Shown: positions 34,959 through 43,459 of the stretch, in pieces
Position numbering within the stretch: the stretch's first letter is position 1
How the letters are laid out: every line of letters begins with the position of its first letter
Assembly: GCA_037142515.1 (NCBI GenBank)
Contig: JBAXAM010000002.1
Span: forward strand, 1 to 64,000
Reading direction: 5' to 3'
Length of the DNA stretch: 64,000 bases
Source of the DNA: JBAXAM01 sp037142515
Lineage (GTDB): Bacteria; Pseudomonadota; Gammaproteobacteria; UBA9339
Translations under genes and position numbers: made by a program
The notes under the pieces: generated by a model
Databases searched by the model: none
Told to the model about the DNA's origin: nothing
Seen by the model: only the letters and a program-made list of their open reading frames with translations

Positions 34959-36428
34959 TTATCCCACCCAATAATTTGGTGCCTCTTTAGTAATAATAAC
35001 ATCGTGAACATGACTTTCTCTTAATCCTGCAGCAGTAATAGCCATAAACTCAGCTTTTTCACGCATTGTATTAATATCAACACAACCAGTGTAACCCATA
35101 CTAGCGCGCAATCCTCCAACAAGCTGATAAATTACCCCAGCTAAATTACCTCTATAAGGAACTCTCCCCTCAATACCTTCTGGAACAAGTTTTTCAGTAC
35201 TGGTAGTGCTTTCCTGAAAATAACGATCAGCGGAACCATGCGATGACTTTGCCATTGCATCTACTGAACCCATACCGCGATAAGTTTTATATGGTCGACC
35301 CTGATAAAATTCTAATTCACCTGGAGCCTCTTCAGTACCGGCAAACAAACTGCCAATTACTGCGCAGCTAGCACCTGCGGCTATCGCCTTGCTTATATCA
35401 CCAGAATAACGAATACCACCATCAGCAATAACAGGAATATTACGGTTTTTTAAAGCCTGGGTTACATTTTGAATAGCCGTTATCTGTGGCACACCAACTC
35501 CAGCAATAATTCTCGTAGTGCAAATAGAACCAGCGCCAATTCCAACTTTTACTGCATCAGCTCCTGCATCCACCAATGCTAAGGCGCCATCCGCAGTAGC
35601 TACATTACCCGCAATAATTTGGAGAGCTGCAAACTTCTGCTTGATGCTGCGCACGCAATCTAAAACTTTTTGGGAGTTGCCATGTGCCGTATCTACAACC
35701 AGAACATCTACTCCAGCTTCAACTAAAGCAGCAACTCTTTCATCAGTATTTGGGGCGGTACCAACAGCAGCGCCTACTCTGAGCCTACCTTTGTCGTCCC
35801 GACAAGCCTGAGGCTTTTCTTTAGCGCGCAAAATATCTTTTACAGTAACCATTCCTTGTAAATGAAAATTGTCATCGACAATTAAAATCTTTTCCAATCG
35901 ATGCTCATGCATTAATCTTATGATTTCTTTGTGTGGAGTCCCTTCTTTAACTGTGATCAATCTTTCTTTAGGCGTCATCAATTTTTTTACCGGCTGCTCC
36001 AAATGAATTTCAAAGCGCACATCACGATTGGTGATAATACCCAATAATCTATTTCCTTCTACTACTGGCATCCCAGAGATACTATGAGTTTTACTTAAAG
36101 CTAATAAATCGCGAATAGTTGTTTCTGGAGTAACAGTGATTGGCGCGCGTACAATGCCACTTTCAAATCTTTTTACTTTTCGCACCTGCGCGGCCTGATC
36201 AGTGATGCTCATGTTTTTATGCAAAATACCAAGCCCCCCCTCAAGTGCAATTGCTATTGCAAGATTCATTTCTGTTACCGTATCCATCGCAGCAGAAATC
36301 AGAGGAATATTTAACACAATCGACGCAGTTAAATTAGTTTTTAATTGAACATCTTTGGGCAAAACTTGGGAATAAGCCGGGATTAATAATACATCATCAA
36401 AAGTTAAACCTTGGGAAATCACGCTCAT
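34959..36428 (-). CDS. guaB: IMP dehydrogenase
   Basis: A 489-residue enzyme oxidising IMP to XMP. It opens with LTFDDVLLIPAYSQVLP, contains a tandem CBS module (about 95-205; ISGMPVVEGNRLLGIITNRD), the catalytic loop GAGSICTTRIIAGVGVPQ, and the flap YFQE...GIEGRVPYRG. GAGGAGAAG precedes the ATG. guaA is directly downstream with no intergenic bases. Confidence 0.97.
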   Translation of the reverse strand: MSVISQGLTFDDVLLIPAYSQVLPKDVQLKTNLTASIVLNIPLISAAMDTVTEMNLAIAIALEGGLGILHKNMSITDQAAQVRKVKRFESGIVRAPITVTPETTIRDLLALSKTHSISGMPVVEGNRLLGIITNRDVRFEIHLEQPVKKLMTPKERLITVKEGTPHKEIIRLMHEHRLEKILIVDDNFHLQGMVTVKDILRAKEKPQACRDDKGRLRVGAAVGTAPNTDERVAALVEAGVDVLVVDTAHGNSQKVLDCVRSIKQKFAALQIIAGNVATADGALALVDAGADAVKVGIGAGSICTTRIIAGVGVPQITAIQNVTQALKNRNIPVIADGGIRYSGDISKAIAAGASCAVIGSLFAGTEEAPGELEFYQGRPYKTYRGMGSVDAMAKSSHGSADRYFQESTTSTEKLVPEGIEGRVPYRGNLAGVIYQLVGGLRASMGYTGCVDINTMREKAEFMAITAAGLRESHVHDVIITKEAPNYWVG

Positions 36429-36459
36429 TTTCTTCTCCTCGTTACATTATAATCTCAAA

Positions 36460-37311
36460 TCAATCAGGCCTGCCAGCATGATAAGAAGATCTTACTAGTG
36501 GGGCACTGGCAACATGCTTGAATCCAAGCGTGCGTGCCAATTTTGCAAATTCGGCAAATTCTTGTGGCGCAATATAGCGCTCCACTGGTAGGTGCTCTTT
36601 AGTTGGCTGCAAATACTGACCCAAAGTTAATTTATCTACATTATGGACACGCAAATCATTTAAAACTTGCTCAACTTCTTCTGCCGTCTCACCCAGCCCC
36701 AGCATCATTCCGGATTTAGTTGGCACTTGCGAAAAATATTCTTTATGTTTCTTCAATAGAGATAATGAAGCTTGATAATCAGCCTGTGGACGCACAGTTG
36801 CATACAATCTCGGAACGGTTTCAATATTGTGATTAAAAGTATCAGGTAGCGCCAAACCTAAAATTGCCAAAGCATCAGCCATACAATAACGAAAGTCTGG
36901 TGTAAGAATTTCGATACTAATATTTGGGTTTTGCATACGCACTGCTTTAATACAAGCGGCAAAATGCGAAGCTCCGCCATCGGGTAAATCATCACGCGTA
37001 ACCGAAGTTATCACAACATACTTTAAATTCATTCGCAAAGCAGCATCTGCGAGCTTCATTGGCTCATCTTGATCAAGTGGCTCTGGTAAACCTGGAGTTA
37101 CATTACAAAAACGACAATTGCGGGTACAAGCATTTCCCATAATCATGAAAGTTGCGGTACCCAAGCCAAAACACTCACCCAAATTTGGACATGCAGCTTC
37201 TTCACATACTGTTGCTAACTTGTTCTGACGCAACGTTTGTTTTACAGCAGCAATTTCTGGACTGCATGGCCACTGGCTACGAATCCAAGGTGGCTTACGA
37301 TTATTTCCCAT
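36460..37311 (-). CDS. lipA: Lipoyl synthase
   Basis: A 283-residue radical-SAM enzyme that inserts two sulfurs into octanoyl groups. Both clusters are present: auxiliary CEEAACPNLGEC and radical-SAM CTRNCRFC, plus a C-terminal RSSYHA that supplies the serine ligand. It is shorter than E. coli LipA (321) at the N-terminus. ATG 37311 is used; a TTG at 37326 is possible. The start overlaps the end of lipB by 11 bases, so lipB-lipA are coupled. Confidence 0.95.
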   Translation of the reverse strand: MGNNRKPPWIRSQWPCSPEIAAVKQTLRQNKLATVCEEAACPNLGECFGLGTATFMIMGNACTRNCRFCNVTPGLPEPLDQDEPMKLADAALRMNLKYVVITSVTRDDLPDGGASHFAACIKAVRMQNPNISIEILTPDFRYCMADALAILGLALPDTFNHNIETVPRLYATVRPQADYQASLSLLKKHKEYFSQVPTKSGMMLGLGETAEEVEQVLNDLRVHNVDKLTLGQYLQPTKEHLPVERYIAPQEFAEFAKLARTLGFKHVASAPLVRSSYHAGRPD

Positions 37312-37915
37312 GTATGTTTTCCACAAGTTTTTTACAAAAATTTTGCCCTATTTCTTCAAGTGTAACTACAATAAAATCATTAATTTTTGTCATTTGTAGA
37401 TTTTGAAAACCACAAGGATTAATCCGGCTAAATGGCTCTAAATCATTATTAACGTTTAGGGCAATACCATGATAACTGCAACCACGGCTAACTTTTAGAC
37501 CAATAGAACAAATTTTCTTGTCAGCAACATAAATCCCAGGAGCGCCAAGCTTTATATTAGCTTTTATATTATAATCAGCAAGTAGTTGCACAACAGAGTT
37601 TTCGATTAAACTTACATAAGATTTCACGCCGATTTTTAACCGGCGCAAGTCAAGCAAAACATAACCAACCAACTGCCCAGGTCCATGATAAGTAACCTGT
37701 CCACCTCGATCAGTTTGAACTATTGGGATGTTTCCTGGATTTAAAACATGCTCAGGCTTGCCTGCCACCCCTTGGGTAAAAACAGAAGGGTGCTCCAAAA
37801 GCCAAATTTCATCAGGAGTAGACTTTCCGCGACCTAAAGTAAAATCCCGCATCTCTTGCCAAGTTTGCTGGTAATTACACAAACCAAGGCTTTTTATAAT
37901 AACGTTAGGTATCAT
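37301..37915 (-). CDS. lipB: Octanoyl-[ACP]:protein N-octanoyltransferase
   Basis: A 204-residue transferase that moves octanoate from ACP to lipoyl domains. The substrate motif GGQVTYHGPGQLVGYVLLDL and the catalytic Lys and Cys (KICSIGLKVSRGCSYHGIAL; INPCG) are present. It overlaps proS by 11 bases upstream and lipA by 11 downstream, so the three form one minus-strand operon. Products LipB and LipA supply lipoate to 2-oxoacid dehydrogenases and the glycine cleavage system. Confidence 0.95.
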   Translation of the reverse strand: MIPNVIIKSLGLCNYQQTWQEMRDFTLGRGKSTPDEIWLLEHPSVFTQGVAGKPEHVLNPGNIPIVQTDRGGQVTYHGPGQLVGYVLLDLRRLKIGVKSYVSLIENSVVQLLADYNIKANIKLGAPGIYVADKKICSIGLKVSRGCSYHGIALNVNNDLEPFSRINPCGFQNLQMTKINDFIVVTLEEIGQNFCKKLVENIHGK

Positions 37916-39179
37916 TTTTGATTTTAATTTTAAAAAAAGCCTCTATACTATCGACAGGTATATTTTCTACAGCAGTTCCCACCCGTGTTTTATATTCAAC
38001 TGTACTATTATCTAATCCACTTTCGCTAATTATTATGCGATGCGGTATACCAATCAAATCCATATCAGCAAACAAAACACCGGCACGTTCTTTGCGATCG
38101 TCAAATAATACATCAAAACCAGCATCAATCAATTGCTTATAAATTTTTTCCGCGGCCTCACGCACACGATACGATTTATGCAAACTCATTGGAATTAGTG
38201 CAATTTGAAATGGAGCAATCGGATCAGGCCAAATTATACCATGCTCATCGTGATTTTGCTCAATTGCAGCCGCAACCGTGCGCGATACTCCTATACCGTA
38301 GCATCCCATATACGTTTCTATAGCCTTCCCTATTTCATTTAACACGGTGGCGTGCATAGTATGACTATACTTTTGGCCCAATTGAAAAATATGGCCTACT
38401 TCAATACCACGCGCAAATTGTAGTTTGCCATTACCATCTGGACTTGGATCACCTTCTTGAACTGTAGCCTCTGCCATTTCAATATTTACTGCATAATCAC
38501 TCGCATCGCTATACACAATTAAATCTTCACCTGAGTGGGCAAGCACGTGAAATTCATGAGACACACTACCACCAATGTTTCCTGTATCAGCAACTACGGC
38601 ACGGAATTTTAATCCCAAACGAGAAAAAATACGTCCATAGGCTTCATACATAGCATCATAGGTTTTCCCGAGTGACTCTTCATCCAAATGAAAAGAGTAT
38701 GCATCTTTCATCATAAATTCACGCCCACGCATGACGCCAAAACGAGGACGAATTTCATCGCGAAATTTCGTTTGAATTTGATAGAGAATAATTGGCAACT
38801 GCTTATAGCTGCGCAGCTCATTACGCGCCAAATGAGTAACAACCTCTTCATGCGTCGGACCAAAACAAAAATCATGCTCATGTCGATCTTTGATTTTTAA
38901 AAGCTGATCGCCATAAGCGTCCCAACGCTGAGACTCAATCCAAAGTTCTGCCGGCTGGATAGCAGGCATAAGAATTTCAAGCGCATCAACGCGTGTCATT
39001 TCCTCACGGATAATTTTTTCTACTTTCTTTAGGACGCGCAGACCAAGGGGCAGCCAAGTATAAAGACCAGAGGCTAGTTTTCTAATCATACCAGCACGCA
39101 GCATCAACTTATGACTGCTAACTTCCGCCTCAGCTGGAGTCTCTCTAAGTGTAGCAAGTAAGAATTTTGAAGTACGCAT
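37905..39179 (-). CDS. proS: Proline--tRNA ligase, short form without INS editing domain
   Basis: Class II synthetase of 424 residues. The start RTSKFLLATLRETPAEAE, motif 2 (QIQTKFRDEIRPRFGVMRGREFMMKDAYSFH) split across about 145-175, and motif 3 (YGIGVSRTVAAAIEQ) are typical. The usual gammaproteobacterial enzyme has about 570 residues because a 180-residue INS editing domain lies between motifs 2 and 3. Here that stretch is only about 60 residues (SHEFHVLAHSGEDLIVYSD to ARGIEVGHIFQLGQKYS), as in alphaproteobacterial short forms. Aminoacylation should be intact, but Ala-tRNA-Pro editing in cis would be missing. Confidence 0.95.
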   Translation of the reverse strand: MRTSKFLLATLRETPAEAEVSSHKLMLRAGMIRKLASGLYTWLPLGLRVLKKVEKIIREEMTRVDALEILMPAIQPAELWIESQRWDAYGDQLLKIKDRHEHDFCFGPTHEEVVTHLARNELRSYKQLPIILYQIQTKFRDEIRPRFGVMRGREFMMKDAYSFHLDEESLGKTYDAMYEAYGRIFSRLGLKFRAVVADTGNIGGSVSHEFHVLAHSGEDLIVYSDASDYAVNIEMAEATVQEGDPSPDGNGKLQFARGIEVGHIFQLGQKYSHTMHATVLNEIGKAIETYMGCYGIGVSRTVAAAIEQNHDEHGIIWPDPIAPFQIALIPMSLHKSYRVREAAEKIYKQLIDAGFDVLFDDRKERAGVLFADMDLIGIPHRIIISESGLDNSTVEYKTRVGTAVENIPVDSIEAFFKIKIKNDT

Positions 39180-39226
39180 ATATTATAGAGTATGGCTTTA
39201 TGACTTGCTTGTAAAGTGCGAATTTA

Positions 39227-39235
39227 TGGTATAAT
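39227..39235 (+). promoter_or_regulatory. Extended -10 promoter of the FmdB-like gene
   Basis: TGG directly before a perfect TATAAT (39230-39235) forms an extended -10, 25 bases before the ATG. TTGCTT at 39205-39210 has a 19-base spacer and may contribute. Confidence 0.55.
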
Positions 39236-39260
39236 CACTATAAAAAGATACAGGTGGAAT

Positions 39261-39539
39261 ATGCCAATTTATGAATATAAGTGCCAAAATTGTGGCCATA
39301 GCTTTGAACAATTACAAAAAACAACTGACAAATTACTTAGCACATGCCCAGAATGCGGGAAAAAACAATTGAAAAAATTAGTATCCAACACTAGCTTTCA
39401 ACTAAAGGGTACTGGCTGGTATGTTACTGACTTTAAAGATAAAAAAGAAACAACCAGTAGTAAACCAAGAGATAAACCAAAAGCTGACGAAAAACATAAG
39501 AGTACCAAAGATAAGAACGATAAAAGCCCCGTACAATAA
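39261..39539 (+). CDS. FmdB-family zinc-ribbon protein
   Basis: A 92-residue protein whose N-terminal half is the FmdB-type zinc ribbon: MPIYEYKCQNCGHSFE with CxxC, then CPECGKK with the second CxxC. A Lys/Asp-rich disordered tail fills the rest. ATG 39261 follows AGGTGGAAT; the longer frame from 39216 lies across the promoter. The function of the family is not settled. In many proteobacteria it precedes aspS; here aspS follows only after the RM gene and the permease, suggesting these were placed between them. Confidence 0.8.
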   Translation: MPIYEYKCQNCGHSFEQLQKTTDKLLSTCPECGKKQLKKLVSNTSFQLKGTGWYVTDFKDKKETTSSKPRDKPKADEKHKSTKDKNDKSPVQ

Positions 39540-39624
39540 GAAGAAAAAGAGCTTTGGTATTTTGCCATTTCCAACGTAAAATATAACGGTAAAAATCTTA
39601 TTTATAAAGTATTGAAGGAATAGA

Positions 39625-42048
39625 ATGGCAAAACAAACAGAAAAAATCATTGATTACATATCTGGTATCGAAATAATTGCAACACCAGAAGAAATCGAAG
39701 CTGTCCAAGTTTTCTCAAAACAATTAATTGAAGACTATGGATATAAAAAAAATCAGATTCAAACGCGACCACAATTTAGAGTTAAAGCTCGCCCATCAGA
39801 TACAAAAAAAGAATATCCTGTTGATATTGCTGTTTTTCAAAACAAAACAAAAAAAGATGATGATGTTTACATAATTATCGAATGTAAAAAGAAAAATAGA
39901 AAAGATGGCAAGGGACAGCTAGAGGATTATTTACGTTTATCGAAAGCGACTTTAGGAGTTTGGTTCAATGGGGATGAAAGATTATTTTTAAGAAAATTTG
40001 AAAAAGACGGCAAAGCAATTTTTGAAGAAATACCCAACATTCCCGTATTTGGTCAGCGTATCGAAGATATCGGCAAATTTAAACAAAAAGATTTGAAATC
40101 AACCCACAACTTAAAGTCAGTGTTTAAATCAATACGAAATCATCTTGCTGCAAACACTATTGGAGCAACAAGAGATGAAGTTTTAGCGCAACAGCTTATA
40201 AACTTAATATTTTGTAAAATTTATGATGAAAAATTTACAGCCCCAAATGAAATTGTAAAATTTAGAGCAGGAATAAATGAAAATCCTGAAGTGGTCGAAA
40301 AAAGAGTAATAGATATTTTCAAAGAAGTAAAAATAAATATGCCAGAGGTAATAGATGAAAGCGATAAAATTAGTTTAGATCGAAATTCAATAATTTATGT
40401 CGTTGGAGAGTTACAAAATTATTCTTTAATGAATAGCGAAAGAGATGTTATTGCAGATGCTTTTGAAACTTTTATTGGTCACGCCTTGAAAGGCGGTCAG
40501 GGCCAATTTTTCACACCAAGAAATGTTGTCAAAATGATGGTTGATATTCTTCAACCCAAAGAAACAGATAAAATAATTGATCCTGCTTGCGGAAGCGGTG
40601 GATTTTTAATTGATGCTTTGAAATATGTTTGGGATAAATCTGAAATAAAATATAAAAAACTTGGATGGAGGGAGTCTCAAATTGAAAAGAAAAAAATAGA
40701 AATAGCAACCTCAAATTTCAGAGGAATAGACAAAGATTATTTTTTGAGCAAAGTCGCAAAAGCTTACATGAATTTAATTGGAGATGGAACAACTGGGATT
40801 TTTTGTGAAGATACATTGGAAAACCCTAAAACATGGAAAACTGAAATACAGCTTAAAATTCAACTTGGAACTTTTGATATATTATTAACAAATCCTCCTT
40901 TCGGAAGCAAAATACCAGTAATAGGTGAGGATAAAATAAAACAATTTGAATCAGGTTATAAATGGAAATTTGACGAAAAAAAAAATTATTGGTTTAAAAC
41001 AAACAATTTAAAAGAACAGGAAGAACCTCAAGTTCTTTTTATTGAAAGATGCCTGGCCCTGCTAAAAGATGGTGGAAAAATGGCAATGGTTCTTCCAAGT
41101 GGAATATTGGGAAATCAACAAGAGGAATATTTACGACAATATATTTTAGATAAAGGTAATTTATTTGCAATTGTAGAGCTTCCTTTTGAAACATTCAGCC
41201 CAAACGTGAGTATTAACACAAGCGTACTTTTTATTCAAAAAGGAAAAACAAATAATAAAAAAAATCTCTTTATTTCGATCAATGAGCAATGTGGGCATGA
41301 TAAAAAGGGAAGACCTGTTGCGAAAGACGACATATCCAAAGTTGCCGATTTCTTTCTTAACATGAAATCAAATGAAAACAATTTTTTTATTCCACATTCA
41401 TTTTTGGAAAGAAGTTTTGTAGCAAAAAGATATTTAAAAAAATATGTTAGCAATGTTGAGAAAATTGAAAACTCAAAATATCCCGTTGTAAAATTTGGTG
41501 ATATTATTGCGTCTGTCCATAACGGTGCGAATATTGAAGATTCATCGATATATGTTAATGAAAAAGAGGGAATTCCATACATTCTTGTTAAAAGCATTAC
41601 AAAAGAGGGTATTAATTTTGAAAATTTAAAACATATAAAAAAATCTCTTGTTACAAATAGAGATGTTATAAAAAACACCGTAAACGAAAATAATATTGTT
41701 ATGAATAGGGCAGGAAAATCTGGTATAGCTGCAAACATACCACCAGATTTAATTGGCGGCGTAGCTTCTGGATTTTTAATAAATATAAAAATAAAAAAGG
41801 GAATTGATCCTTATTATATTGTTTCGTTTTTAAACTCTGAATATGGTCAAATGCAATTGGAAAGAATATCAAGTGGTTCAATTTTGCAAAGCATTAGATC
41901 ATCAGATTTGAAAAAAATAAAAATATTGATTCCACCAATTGAAATTCAAAACTCAATTGGTAAAAAGCTGAAAGATGCTGTATATGCGTCCGCATTGGTT
42001 CGTCGAAAAATTAAAGATGCAAACAATGATGTTTCTAATTTGTTATAA
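39625..42048 (+). CDS. Single-chain restriction-modification enzyme (Type IIG/Type I-like: nuclease, N6-adenine methylase, specificity domain)
   Basis: The 807-residue protein fuses three activities. Residues 1-150 hold a PD-(D/E)xK nuclease of the HsdR-N type (Asp67 in YPVDIAVF, then Glu86-Cys-Lys88). Residues 170-600 are an HsdM-type adenine methylase with FFTPRNVV, SAM motif DPACGSGGF (319-327) and catalytic NPPF (423-426). Residues 620-807 resemble one half of an HsdS specificity subunit (YPVVKFGDIIASVHNGANIE, later IKILIPPIEIQ). One target-recognition domain suggests an asymmetric site cut at a distance (inference). The gene is markedly richer in AAA/ATA-type codons than its neighbours, consistent with horizontal gain. 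AAGGAATAG precedes the ATG. Confidence 0.88.
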   Translation: MAKQTEKIIDYISGIEIIATPEEIEAVQVFSKQLIEDYGYKKNQIQTRPQFRVKARPSDTKKEYPVDIAVFQNKTKKDDDVYIIIECKKKNRKDGKGQLEDYLRLSKATLGVWFNGDERLFLRKFEKDGKAIFEEIPNIPVFGQRIEDIGKFKQKDLKSTHNLKSVFKSIRNHLAANTIGATRDEVLAQQLINLIFCKIYDEKFTAPNEIVKFRAGINENPEVVEKRVIDIFKEVKINMPEVIDESDKISLDRNSIIYVVGELQNYSLMNSERDVIADAFETFIGHALKGGQGQFFTPRNVVKMMVDILQPKETDKIIDPACGSGGFLIDALKYVWDKSEIKYKKLGWRESQIEKKKIEIATSNFRGIDKDYFLSKVAKAYMNLIGDGTTGIFCEDTLENPKTWKTEIQLKIQLGTFDILLTNPPFGSKIPVIGEDKIKQFESGYKWKFDEKKNYWFKTNNLKEQEEPQVLFIERCLALLKDGGKMAMVLPSGILGNQQEEYLRQYILDKGNLFAIVELPFETFSPNVSINTSVLFIQKGKTNNKKNLFISINEQCGHDKKGRPVAKDDISKVADFFLNMKSNENNFFIPHSFLERSFVAKRYLKKYVSNVEKIENSKYPVVKFGDIIASVHNGANIEDSSIYVNEKEGIPYILVKSITKEGINFENLKHIKKSLVTNRDVIKNTVNENNIVMNRAGKSGIAANIPPDLIGGVASGFLINIKIKKGIDPYYIVSFLNSEYGQMQLERISSGSILQSIRSSDLKKIKILIPPIEIQNSIGKKLKDAVYASALVRRKIKDANNDVSNLL

Positions 42049-42050
42049 TA

Positions 42051-42224
42051 AAAAATAATTTTAAAACCCATTTAGTAGCATCGTATATCACTCGACGTGG
42101 TATTGATAAAGCGCCATGGAAGTTATTGGCGATAGACAGCGCTCCCATTGCTTTGGGTGTTTTGCAAGCTCAACTATTTGAAAACACGCGTGCATCACAC
42201 AAACAAAGCAAAAATCTCAACTAG
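42051..42224 (+). pseudogene. Orphan 3' fragment of an unidentified gene
   Basis: Directly after the RM gene an open frame without a start codon runs about 58 codons to TAG (42222-42224). It includes ITRRGIDKAPWKLLAIDSAP and ALGVLQAQLFENTR. Codon use and base composition resemble the housekeeping neighbours rather than the RM gene. It looks like the C-terminal end of a chromosomal gene whose 5' part is gone, and it overlaps the 3' end of the convergent permease by 30 bases. I do not recognise the family. A chance frame is possible. Confidence 0.4.
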
Positions 42225-43397
42225 CAACATTAACACACCAATTGCCATAATAAAAAATAGTAAATATTTTCCGCCAAAAACACGATAAGGCGAAGAAAGC
42301 CCAGCATTGCTACGCAATTTATAAGCCATTAAAGCAGGCAAAATGACCACTAATATTGTAGCAAAAAAAGCTGCGTATTTTAATGCTAAAACAAAACTAT
42401 CTGGAAAAAACAAAGCAAATATTAGCGGGGGAATAAAAGTTAATAACGATGTCTGAAATCTGCCAAAACGTGTATTTGAACGCTTAAAACCATCAGCCAA
42501 AAAGTCAAATAAACCTAGCGTTACCCCTAAAAATGAAGTAGTCATAGCGACATTGGAAAACACATTAATCCCCACGGTAATCCATTTATTATTGGCAATT
42601 ACGTAAATAGTCTTTATTAATTCTCCAACGGATTGCCCCGCTGAAGCAAAGCTGTGCTCACCCATCAATGGAACAGTACCCATAGTTACGAACAACCATA
42701 GTGAGTAAATTACCAATGCTGCTATCGAGCCATAAATAATTGCAAATTTCAATTCTCGTGGTTTACGACCAATATAAATACTCAAACTAGGAATTGTTGG
42801 ATGAAAACCAAAGGAACACAGAAAAATAGGCAACATTGGCAATAAAGATTTTATACCGCATGATTCTCTCATCATGTTTACAAAATTTACTTGTGGAAAT
42901 AATAATATGAAAGCTATTGCCAGTGATAACCCCTTAAAACCCATAAGAAAGCGGTTACAATAGTCTACGCTTTTGGTGCTCAAAAAAACTATTCCACCCA
43001 TAACCACAAGAAACAGCAATGCATTAAACCAATTTGGGGGGTTTACGTGCAAAATTAGCTCGGCTATATTTGCAAGCAAAGAGGTACCACCAGATATATA
43101 AGCTGCGGTCAATGCGTAAAGCAAGAGAAGAGTACATAACCACGATACTACCAATCCAGAGACACCGAGAGTCCTAAAAGCCATAGTCCCCAAGCTATTA
43201 GCATACTCTTCAAAGGCTAAATTCACTTCTAGGGTTAATAGCCCCGTTATAGTCATAACCGCCCACATGGCTACTAGCATAATTGCCGCTGTAGCAAAGC
43301 CAGCTTCAGCACTAACTATTGGCAAAGCAAGCATCCCGGCACCAATCATGGTACCAATAATAATTAAAATACTACCAATTAATTTACTAGTATTCAT
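42195..43397 (-). CDS. Aromatic amino-acid permease (HAAAP family, TyrP/Mtr-like)
   Basis: A 400-residue integral membrane protein with about 11 membrane helices. It opens SKLIGSILIIIGTMIGAGML, the substrate-site motif of the hydroxy/aromatic amino-acid permease family, followed by ALPIVSAEAGF. SFGFHPTIPSL in the middle is also typical. E. coli members import tyrosine or tryptophan with protons; the substrate here cannot be told apart by eye. It is divergent from aspS. Confidence 0.88.
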   Translation of the reverse strand: MNTSKLIGSILIIIGTMIGAGMLALPIVSAEAGFATAAIMLVAMWAVMTITGLLTLEVNLAFEEYANSLGTMAFRTLGVSGLVVSWLCTLLLLYALTAAYISGGTSLLANIAELILHVNPPNWFNALLFLVVMGGIVFLSTKSVDYCNRFLMGFKGLSLAIAFILLFPQVNFVNMMRESCGIKSLLPMLPIFLCSFGFHPTIPSLSIYIGRKPRELKFAIIYGSIAALVIYSLWLFVTMGTVPLMGEHSFASAGQSVGELIKTIYVIANNKWITVGINVFSNVAMTTSFLGVTLGLFDFLADGFKRSNTRFGRFQTSLLTFIPPLIFALFFPDSFVLALKYAAFFATILVVILPALMAYKLRSNAGLSSPYRVFGGKYLLFFIMAIGVLMLLVEIFALFV

Positions 43398-43422
43398 AAA
43401 ATCAACAATATCACAAAAGAAA

Positions 43423-43451
43423 TTGTTTGCTAGAAAAAACTGGTGTATAAA
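43423..43451 (+). promoter_or_regulatory. Sigma-70 promoter of aspS
   Basis: TTGTTT (43423-43428) and TATAAA (43446-43451) are 17 bases apart. The predicted transcription start (about 43458) is within 2 bases of the aspS ATG (43460), which implies an almost leaderless mRNA. Confidence 0.55.
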
Positions 43452-43459
43452 ATAGGCTT

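Noticed and set aside
41235..41738. Minus-strand 167-codon Phe/Leu-rich ORF inside the RM gene
   Set aside because: AT-rich sequence with AAA/GAA codons yields long Phe-rich antisense frames; the plus-strand motifs are decisive.
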